From: Cladopsammia gracilis
Taxonomy: Eukaryota; Cnidaria; Anthozoa; Scleractinia; Dendrophylliidae
Reading direction: 5' to 3'
Length of the DNA: 64,000 nucleotides
NCBI GenBank assembly: GCA_022457155.1
Contig: JAJGOT010000053.1
Location: 524,501-588,500, forward strand
Part shown: piece after piece, positions 55,546-64,000 of the stretch
Numbering within the stretch: the first letter of the stretch is position 1
Layout: every line of letters starts with the position of its first letter
Translations under genes and position numbers: made by a program
The notes under the pieces: model-generated
Database searches by the model: none
The model's input: the letters and a program-made list of their open reading frames with translations, nothing else
What the model was told of the DNA's origin: nothing

Positions 55546-56251
55546 TAAGGTTACAGTGTACCTTCAGATCGAAAATTTATTGAAATTTTTTTTGGCGTCA
55601 AAATAAAGTTTACAGAGTGAACTTTCATCCAAAAAAAAATTATCGAAAAATAGTGAAAATTGACGGAGAAATAACGGTATAACTTTTGTTTATAAAGCGA
55701 TATGTTTTTTTCAGCGCTGTTTTCTCAAAGTTAATTTTTCGCTTGTTGGGGACACTTTAAAGAGCTACAACTCAAAGGGAATTTGTTCGATTTTCCTCAA
55801 ATTTGGACAGCAGCTAGGCTAACATATAATCAACAAAAACGTGTCGGCGAATTTCTTAATTACGAAAACTTTGTCGTCAAGAGCCATTTCCGTGCGATCT
55901 TTCCAATTTTTTTCTCCCTTTTTCGAAAATATTCTGTAACTTTTCACTGCAATTGAATATGGGAAATCGCCGACACGTTTTGTTAGCGCTTCGTGTCCGG
56001 AAACCCGAGAACAAATCAAATTAGCAAAATACAATCGCTTTGAGTTATAGCGTTTTAAAGCTGATTCGGACGTTCGAATTTAGACGTCATCAAAAATTCG
56101 ACAATTCATTTTATTACCAAATGGTTTCCATATTTAGATAGCCAGCTCTATAAGCTTTAATTTGATATCTGGGTTTAGGTATATTAAGTGTAATCTTAAG
56201 ACGCTAGAGCTGTTATACTGGAGACACCCCCGAAGGTACGCTGTAACCTTA
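55546..56251. mobile_element. About 702-bp non-autonomous DNA transposon with TA target (copy 2)
   Basis: The element 55548-56249 has the same termini as 8657-9373, again between TA dinucleotides. It is inserted within the CTCTCGTCAAC minisatellite, which continues on both sides. Confidence 0.85.
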
Positions 56252-56254
56252 AAA

Positions 56255-56985
56255 AAATCGTGTGCGTTTTCATCCATCTTTCTCTCTCCAGTTTACCCTC
56301 GTAGGCGGTCGTCAACCCTTTATACACTTTTAACCCTCGTAACCTTCATACATCGTCATGCGCTCCCAGTATATCCTTGTAAACCGTCTTCGAATCTTAG
56401 GTGTTCGCGTAAACCTTCGTGCGCTGTCGTCATCTCTCACTCGCACTCGTCAACCTACGCGTGTTGTCGTCAACTATCAAGCGCTCTTATCAATTGTCAT
56501 TTGGTCTCGTCGACCTTCGCACGCTTTTGTAGACTCTCAAGCTTTCCCGTAAGCCTTCGTACGCTGTACTAATTTCTCATGTGCTCTTGTCAACCCTCAA
56601 ACGCTCTCATCGATCACCATGTGCTCTGATACACTGTCGCTAACTATAATCTACGTTTTCGTCACCTCTCATTCGCACTCGTCAACCTTGGTACGCTCCT
56701 CGGTTGCTTTAGTCAAACTCAGTACATTGTCGTTAACTACAATGCGCATTCGTGATTTTTCTATCGCCATGTGCTCTCCTACATTATCATCAACTATAAT
56801 GCGCTCTGGTCATCTTTCATTCGTTCTCGTCAATCTTCGTACACTCTTGTTTCGTCGACTATGATGCACTCTCGTCACCTCTCATTTGCTCTCGTCGACG
56901 TCCGTACACTTTTGTCAACTATAAAGCGCTCTCGTCATCTCTCATTCGCTCTCGTCAACCTTCGTACACTTTTGTCAACTAATAT
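56255..56985 (+). repeat. 60-bp minisatellite array, left block
   Basis: Units of ACTATAATGCGCTCTCGTCA, then CTCTCATTCGCTCTCGTCAA and CCTTCGTACACTTTTGT. A 20-residue period appears if translated, which is not evidence of a gene. Confidence 0.85.
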
Positions 56986-58150
56986 ATATACATAGCCCAA
57001 GCCTAACAGCGTCGCACTTTGAACAAGCTTAACTAAGGTGAAATTTAACTAAGGTGAAACTTAACTAAGGTGAAAGGTTGGAAGCACAAGAATTAAGATT
57101 GACAAACGGGCTATTTTCAATTTTAGCAATTCTCAAAAACAGTATTACGCAACCGTCTGCACAGTACATTTTTATAGACCGTATAAAAGTTCACAAAAAC
57201 AACTTTTCTCTGTGTAGAATAACTAGTACCACTAGTTTGCGAATAAAATACAGTTTATGTTTGTCAAAAATTGCCCGAGAAACTGATTTGGAAATCAAAA
57301 ATTGCAAAACTACACAAACATATTTGCATAAGGCGATGCGAGTGAAGATAGAACTGTACTATAAAATCAAAGTCTTGTTTTGTTTACATAAAATTGCTTT
57401 TCAATCTATCTAATGAATGAACAAACACATAAAAATGGACAACACAATCTTCTTTCGAAAAAATTTATTCAAATCTCCATTAGTTTACGTTTAAAAGCAA
57501 AACGCGTACCATTTAATTTTATAGCTCATCGAGTTGAAGCTTTCTTCGATGAAATTCAAGAGATCGATACAACTGAATTTAAGCACGTTTTAAAATCAAT
57601 TCTCCAAAACTAACAATAACACTAATAAAAAGTCACTCACAGATTGATATCAACATATTAAATTCTCATCGAAAACTGTAATCTGTTTTACCTTTAAGTT
57701 CCTCGCTTGCTTGGAAATTCAAATCTCCGCTTCTGGTTCTGAAATCCGTAGAAAACATCTCCCGATAAAAACATAATACATGAAGTTCCTCGAAGCAAGA
57801 TTTTATCCCTGAAAGCTCGTCTTTTTCCACTAAAGCGGCTTCTCAGTATCCCTTAATTAGTATCCCTGTCTTGAGTAGCAAACCGCGAAAAAATGCAGGA
57901 AAATAACGACTTTAATTCTCCGCTAGACACAACAAAACAACTAAAGTGTTTACCGAGCTCACGGCTGTGTGGCCGCGCGAAAAACAAAGCCTTGCTTTCA
58001 AGATCCCGGATGTTGTTCAAACACGGTGGGCGGGTCGTGGGCGGACGGACACGCGCCCGCGAAACATTCCGCTAGCCATGACCATGAAAAATGACGGCGA
58101 TAGGTTCTATGAGTATGGAGCTGCGCAGCCAGGCCTTCGGCCTGGCAAGT
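56986..58150. other. 1.17-kb non-repeat segment interrupting the minisatellite
   Basis: AT-rich, with two consecutive open frames (57078-57413 and 57413-57613, plus strand) that I do not recognise, a GC-rich stretch at 57960-58080, and a GCCAGGCC/GGCCTGGC palindrome at 58129-58146 near its right edge. It may be an inserted element; no terminal repeats were found. Confidence 0.4.
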
Positions 58151-58380
58151 GCTCCGCTATAAAGCGCTCTCGTCATCTCTCATTCGCTCTCGTGAACCTT
58201 CGTGCACTGTCGTCAACTATAATGCACTCTCGTCATCACTCACTCGCTCTCGTCAACCTACGTACACTGTCGTCGACTATAATGCACTTTCCTCATCTCT
58301 CATTCGTTCTAGTCAACCTTCGTACACTGTCGTCAACTATAATGCGCTCTCGTCATCACTCACTCGATCGCTCTCATTCA
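58151..58380 (+). repeat. 60-bp minisatellite array, right block
   Basis: ACTATAATGC recurs at 58216, 58276 and 58336, exactly 60 bp apart. Same unit as 56255-56985. Confidence 0.9.
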
Positions 58381-58383
58381 TTC

Positions 58384-58475
58384 AAATGGGGTCCGCGGAT
58401 GAATCCCAAAGTGTGACCATTGAAATAAAAGCTACTGAGCAGTCTTTCCCATGGTACTATTTATTAAAACATCAC
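58384..58475 (+). repeat. Dispersed repeat, AAAGCTACTGAG...TACTATTTATTA family
   Basis: GGATGAATCCCAAAGTGTGAC and AAAGCTACTGAGCAGTCTTTCC resemble the units at 6250-6440 and 6746-6815. Confidence 0.6.
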
Positions 58476-58499
58476 AGACTAGAGTTCAGTGAAATTGAT

Positions 58500-60050
58500 T
58501 TACAGACATAATTTCCTTGACACTAATGTCTTTCCCCACAGTTAATGAAAATACATTTCATTTTCTAATTTGTTTTCTGCTGCCACCGTGGCGGTCAAGA
58601 ACAAAGCTTTAGCTGTAAAATATGATTGTTTAAGGACTTTCGTGCTAATTGTTAATACGCATCCTCACTGCACACGGAAGTTATGCCACAATGCCAAGGA
58701 AGTAATCTAAACGCAGCCGTTGCGTTGTCGGTGACCCCTATTTTTTCAGCATTTTCTGGGTTTTTTTTCCTACCCACGCGCCAAATGAACGTATTCCGCT
58801 TACATTGTAACTGCATAGAGGTGCAAATGTCATCATCCTAAAGCCAATTTGAAGAGATATCAAACGAGAAATCATTTAATGAAAAGTACGCCATGATATA
58901 AAAGTTTGTCTCCAGTGATTTATCTACATGTTTTTTTATACATTTTTCAAAATTTGGATATTTTCCCACGTGCCTTGTCTCCAAAACGAAGTGGATGACC
59001 CTTAAATTGTTTTTTGAATTGCTCACAATGTTAATTAAAAATCTAGCAGTGCAATCATTAAGATAAAATCTGTGTTATAGAAGATTTTCACGCGAACGAC
59101 TCAGTAATTATGCACACATTCAATAGCTTAATAAATCTTTCAGCTCACACATCTACACCTAAAATTCAAAATTAAAAAACTCATCTCCAATATCATCGCC
59201 CTGAAGTCATGCTTTCGATATCGATTTTGGCTTCAGTAACTATTTCACAAAACTCTTCCGCCTTATAACTGAAATGACGGGGTGATCATCGTACTTTTTA
59301 GGGGCAAAATTTGTAGATTGATACCGCTTAGGGTGCTAAGACCTAAAATAACCACTGTCATAGTTATGCTGTTACCTTTTAAGCCAGATAGATATGTTGA
59401 CAGAAACAACATATGACTTCATGTTTGACAGAATTGCTTGTGTTTAGGTGAGAATTAGGTCTGGGGGACACTTCATGATGTCTATCATAAAGGGGATGAA
59501 TCTCATTAGCGTGCATTTCTGGACCTGACCTCAAAGATTAATGTGAGCCGCACCCACAAAACGACGATCACCCTCACCCCTCCCCCCCGGGTTTTCAATC
59601 CTTCACTCCCAGAAATAAACGCTCTTGTAATGTCCACCTAACGTTTAAATCTATAGATAAAAGAGTGGATGAAATCACATTTAAATATGAGCTCTTGAAC
59701 AAAACACAAAACTGAACAGAACAACACAAAATTAAATATGTTTTTTTTAATCTTGGCTGCTTTTTAAAGTGACAAGTTTAAAGTAAATCCTAGTTACCAC
59801 AAAGATTCTACGTCGACCAGAGAGTGAAAACGAGAACCATATGATTTTACGTTTGTAATCTATTTCCATCTTCTATGCTTTGTTCCTTCCTGCGGTTCCC
59901 GAAATTTTTCGTATACTTTCCTACAAGGCCAATTGCAACGTTATTTACGAACGATTGTTTAGTTTTGTAAATCATGCTTTTCAACTTTTCGAAACTGTTT
60001 TCAAAGCAATTGACAGTATCCCTATTCTTCCATGATTCTTCTCGGATTTT
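58500..60050. other. Intergenic sequence with a diverged MITE fragment
   Basis: No gene recognised. 59277-59590 shares TTGTAGATTGATACCGCTTA and CACCCTCACCCC-type ends with the element at 11718-12027. Confidence 0.45.
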
Positions 60051-60213
60051 ACTGACAACGTTTAGTGGCATGGATAATCATACTGTTGCAGTGTCCGTGC
60101 CAGGTCCTCTTCGTCCATTCTCTTGCCCCATAGTAGCAGCTTAACTAGTTTTGCGGTACGTAGAGGCTCGTGCAACAGCCTCGCCTCCCAAAAGCGTGGA
60201 TCGTAGAGCTGTT
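60051..60213 (-). pseudogene. Tandem partial copy of the GPCR 3' coding end
   Basis: Bases 60051-60213 repeat 60214-60376 at a 163-bp offset with a handful of substitutions. One of them converts the frame (ACTAGCGAAGC to ACTAGTTAAGC) to a stop. The copy lies after the real stop codon, so it is probably 3' UTR. Confidence 0.85.
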
Positions 60214-60240
60214 ACTGACAACATTTAGTGACATGGATAA

Positions 60241-61305
60241 TCATACTGTTGCAGTTTCCGTGCCAGGTCCTCTTCGTCCATTCTCTTGCCCCACAGTAGC
60301 AGCTTCGCTAGTTTTGCGGTACGTAGAGGCCCGTGCAACAGCCTCGCTTCCCAAAAGCGTGGATCGAAGAGCTCTTCTGTAAGATGGGAGTCTCCACGCA
60401 TATATGAAAATATCCAGTGACACTTTGATGAACAGCATTAGATCACTAATGCGAATACCAATATGAATGTTAATGTTTTCTACATCGTTGTTTGGTTTTC
60501 TGAAGAGATAAATGTAGAGAACTATAATGTGCAACGAGGCCGAAGCTAGCAGGATAGCAGTCAGGTAAAACGTCATTACTGTGAATTGACGTTCGCTGTG
60601 TTTTCTCTTGTACGAGGACCTCTTCAGTACAGAATGAGTCAAAGAGGCCATCTTACGTAACGAGTGGCTGTGTTGAAGATGCCGGTTGAATGAAGTGAAG
60701 AGCATGACTTGTACAACCACTAAGATGACCGATATTAAAGTTGGGTGTATTATGAGGTCCAGCTTTAAGTACGTGGACGGCTCAATGCCTGTGAACTGCA
60801 GCATGCAGAATGTTGTAATATAAACGGAGCTAACCGTGAGGAATCCCAGAACTCGATTTTTGGAGACAATCGCTTTGAACTGATGTGGGTACGTAACAGC
60901 AATATACTGGCACACCGAGAGCGCCAACACGATGAAGAAGGACATGGTGATTGTCACTGTGGAAATAGTCCCACCTATCCTGTAAATTAGCTGGTAAACC
61001 GCACCAGGCTTGTACTTGAAGTCGGAGAAATCGGCGTAGTAGTACGTCGCGAACAACGGTTCCACTATCACACCCGTGAGAAGGTCCACCGTGGCAAGGC
61101 CGGCGATGAAAAACGTCATAGGCGTCCGGAAACACTTCAGCGGATCACGGTATATCGCTGTCAAAAGTAGAGCGTTGGAAATCACTGTTATAGGCGAGAG
61201 GATACACAGGACGATCGCAAAAGCCAGCTCAATGTGACGATAAGTTCGTAACTCGGGCAAGATGCCATCTGACAAGTTTCCTGTCGGTTGCGAATTGTTC
61301 ATCAT
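60241..61305 (-). CDS. Class A (rhodopsin-family) orphan GPCR, intronless
   Basis: 354 aa from ATG at 61305 to TGA at 60241. The frame stays open upstream to about 61440 but has no ATG, so the first Met (MMNNSQ) is the start. Two N-glycosylation sites precede TM1 (NNS, NLS). TM1 carries SNALLL (N1.50); TM2 carries ATVDLLTG (D2.50). TM3 lacks the usual disulfide cysteine and its DRY is CQY (SVCQYIAVTYP). ICL3 is basic (KRSSYKRKHSERQ). TM6 has no CWxP. TM7 has SLDIFIYAWR in place of NPxxY. Missing TM3-ECL2 disulfide and a D in the NPxxY motif recall the melanocortin/adenosine-like (MECA) branch that is expanded in cnidarians; ligand unknown. The C-terminus (ARASTYRKTSEAAT) is Ser/Thr rich. Confidence 0.85.
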   Translation of the reverse strand: MMNNSQPTGNLSDGILPELRTYRHIELAFAIVLCILSPITVISNALLLTAIYRDPLKCFRTPMTFFIAGLATVDLLTGVIVEPLFATYYYADFSDFKYKPGAVYQLIYRIGGTISTVTITMSFFIVLALSVCQYIAVTYPHQFKAIVSKNRVLGFLTVSSVYITTFCMLQFTGIEPSTYLKLDLIIHPTLISVILVVVQVMLFTSFNRHLQHSHSLRKMASLTHSVLKRSSYKRKHSERQFTVMTFYLTAILLASASLHIIVLYIYLFRKPNNDVENINIHIGIRISDLMLFIKVSLDIFIYAWRLPSYRRALRSTLLGSEAVARASTYRKTSEAATVGQENGRRGPGTETATV

Positions 61306-64000
61306 TGATATGATCAATATCTGCAGTGATAGAAATATCTCACACGATGAGGTTGAAGTCTTCAACGAAAAGCTAGTTTCCTTCTTTCCTTGCTGGCCTT
61401 TAACCGAGAAGCCAAAAAAAAGAATACTTATCTATTTTTGTTATGATTGCACGAACGCGATTACCGACAAATATAATGTTGTCCCTTTTTACCAATATAT
61501 TCAGTCCAGCTGTCAGCGAACTACCTTGTCAGCCAATATTTAATGGCCTGCGGACTTTTATATTAACAAGCGAGCTAAATAATTGTTTTCACTGTCAGTT
61601 CTCAGCAGTGAAATCGTGGTTATGGCGAGACGGAAAATATATTTTTGTCGGCTAAATGGAAATAAGCGTTTCTGCCGGGATATTGTCTTTAACCTTCAAG
61701 CCTTGATGACAGGTGTTTGAGTCTCGGAGAAAAGAAAAAAAAATATTGCAGATTCAACTTCCACTTGGATCAAATGACCACTCCTCGCTGCGATCACGGA
61801 TAGAATTTCACTTCAGTTATGGAAGCTTGTATTTATAGGACACCATCCTAAAAGGAAATTAAAAAATTTGTTTATCAAGAAAAGGCACAAAGAAAGCTTT
61901 CAGTAAAAGATATACTTGATGGACCCCGACCTGCCTTGTTCTATAATGGTTGACAACATTTACGGGCAAAATAAGGAGTCCGGTCAAGCCTACAACAATG
62001 GTCTTCCCAAGACCTACTTAAATGTAATATGCCAACGTCTCTTACGATAGCATAATTTTATACCTCGAAACGAATTTCACAAAGCGAAGGGAGCAAACCG
62101 CTTCCTTGAACTATTTCGTAATCTTCCAACACAACTGCGTTCTTATTTTATTTATTCTAAGATTACTTGGTTCTGAATAAAAATTTGGCAACGCTTTGAG
62201 GATAACTAGAGACCTTTATACAGCTACTTACTCGAAAATAATTGAACTGTCCACCGAAGACTCCAAAGACTTGTAGTGTTCATGTTTTTTTCCGTGTTGT
62301 CACTAACCTAGCGTCCCTTTCACTTCCGCAGAAAGAAGTTCAAGAGATTTTCGGTGACGCAAGCGCGTATTCAAGAGCTCACACTCTCTCTCCACCCTCG
62401 AAGAGAAAACTGCGTCAGTTTAGTTTAATATTAGTTTACTTTCGCCATGTAACGTCAAATGAGAAAATAAACATCCTGAAACGTAGAAAGTTGCTGTCAA
62501 CCGAACATCTCGCCCGATGTGTAATTGTTGTATTGCTCAAGAATGAGCCTCTTGGTTGTGAATGATAATAAACGAAATGCGTATGTAAAGTCGAACGTTG
62601 TCTATCTCCGAATATTATGGAACCCGAGCATATGACAGGTGTCAAAAACTAATGCAAATTTTAGAGTTTGCTCATATATCTTGTCATTCATCTGTTTGAA
62701 CAATGGTATTTTCTTTTTCGTTCTTTTTTCAAAAGACTCCGCCTTTTATAATTTTAAAATTAACCATTGAAGCGAAGCTATAGGGAAAAAACATTCATTG
62801 ATTCATACATATTTGCTTGATGATGTTTAAAATAATGGTAGAAAATAGCAAACTGCTCCTATATTACATAGTGCTTTAGCTTTTTTATCGATATTTTTTA
62901 TTTTTCTGAAAGTGTTTTGAAATGGAAATTGAAATTCTCTCGCTTTATACCGGTCAATAAAAGAAGTGCGTCTATTCATAACTTTTTACCACATCGTTTT
63001 GTGTTGCACGTTTTGTTTTGTTATTTCCTAAAGTAAGTAACATGAATTTAGTATAGCAGATAATCTCAGTGGGAAATGACCATTCTGTGTGTGACAGAAC
63101 AAACAATGTTTTTAAATAACCAAGTCACATTATGATTAAACTGAACAGCGCGAGATCTTCAAAGGCCACCCACGTTAATAAACTTTTATTTGCATCTATT
63201 TCATTCCGTCATATCGTTGCCTACAAATAGACATATTATCCGAGTGCTGTCAAATAAACTGCCCAATGTTGCCTTGTTTGATGTGTTAATGCGGTGTTTA
63301 TCAAAGAAACTAAGAAACTAAGACATCTGCATTAAAAGTAAGTCTTTGATTAAACAGTTTAGAACGTAAAGACCTCAAAACCTTCCGTCTTCCAAATCTG
63401 GGAGCACACTGAGCTATCGGTGCAAGCCATTTTAATCGTTCGCTTTTATCAATTTTCCCTATCGGCCCCGAGGCTCGATCACTAAACGACTTAATTACAG
63501 CATCGAAATCAATGCCTGTTGACGAATTTCTTTAGCGGAAATTGTCTTTGTGAATGTCCTTCAGAACAGGATATATAGTCAATTCGCTTTATGTTATTTT
63601 GTTATTCTGCCGTCATTTAAATAAAATCAATAGCTAATAAATTAATGTAAAGAAGAGGAAAACTAAAATATTCTTCACTAACGCAACTTTAAAGTTCGAG
63701 GAAACTCGAAAAAATATCCACAAAACGAAACGCGTGTAATAATCAAGAAAATTGATTTTGAGCAAAAAAAATTGGCAGCAGTAAAGTCGCGTTTTGTCTA
63801 CCGTAGTTTTTTTTTTTTCTTCCTTTTAACATTTCCTGAGGTAATCCAGACGGGAAGGCGTCGTGTGGTCAAAATGGAAATGAAAAAGGGTAGATTGAAT
63901 TTTTTCAGAACCCATTTCTAACTGATTTAATAACACGACATAGATCATGTCAACAGTGACTGCAATCGCCGGCCAACAGTTCATTTGTTATTGCCGGTAT
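61306..64000. other. Intergenic sequence to window end, no gene seen
   Basis: AT-rich; the 107-codon frame at 62242-62565 overlaps an opposite-strand frame and has no domain. The first few hundred bases presumably hold the GPCR promoter and leader. Confidence 0.45.

Noticed and set aside
57078..57613. Two adjoining plus-strand frames as a real gene
   Set aside because: No recognisable domain, low-complexity composition and no supporting start or splice context.
61306..61365. Start of the GPCR at 61365
   Set aside because: That codon is TTG; the first ATG in the open frame is at 61305.

Overview
The window is eukaryotic nuclear DNA from an invertebrate animal, most probably a cnidarian and plausibly a stony coral. 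The genes are split by spliceosomal introns, the DNA is AT-rich and dense in small inverted-repeat transposons (MITEs), SINEs and minisatellites, and the gene content (WAP/thyroglobulin-1 secreted protein, orphan class A GPCR, IS3EU-like transposon, tetratricopeptide relic) fits an anthozoan. The species assignment is inference.

From 1 to about 16.7 kb, minus strand: one gene for a secreted cysteine-rich mosaic protein. I reconstructed 14 coding exons (2179 coding nt in the window) running from a signal peptide at 15505 leftwards and off the window at 243. Every intron after a 19-nt microexon is phase 1. The order is signal peptide, WAP, CR, Tg(4-Cys), Tg, CR, Tg, CR, Tg, WAP, CR, Tg(4-Cys), WAP, and onward. 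CR is an 8-cysteine domain I cannot name. WAP and thyroglobulin type-1 modules are classical inhibitors of serine and cysteine proteases. The introns carry many MITEs, a SINE, a 77-bp minisatellite and a striking concentration of the palindrome TACATGTA.

From 16.7 to 29.5 kb I see no host gene. The region is a patchwork of MITEs, many with long G or C homopolymers. It also holds a complete 2,059-bp DNA transposon (21507-23565) with a 6-bp target duplication, about 0.5-kb inverted arms made of 21-bp minisatellite units, and a 174-aa ORF like the N-terminal part of IS3EU transposases but without the catalytic core.

From 29.5 to 39.7 kb, minus strand: a three-coding-exon gene for a protein of about 2,512 aa that looks like the hemagglutinin-repeat (FhaB/CdiA-type) part of bacterial exoproteins. 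It sits in an animal-type gene with introns, has no signal peptide, and ends in a 46-aa tandem repeat. A frameshift ends the reading frame, and about ten decaying repeat copies continue downstream. This is the most unusual locus in the window.

From 39.7 to 60 kb: mostly repeats. There is a decayed array of at least eight duplicated units (43.1-49.6 kb) into which MITEs have inserted, a TPR relic, a reverse-transcriptase relic, a 410-bp GTAGCA/GTAGTA repeat, and a 60-bp minisatellite split by insertions. At 60.24-61.31 kb, minus strand, is an intronless 354-aa class A GPCR whose 3' coding end is tandemly duplicated. From 61.3 kb to the end I see no gene. Nothing links the three main genes functionally beyond shared chromosomal location.
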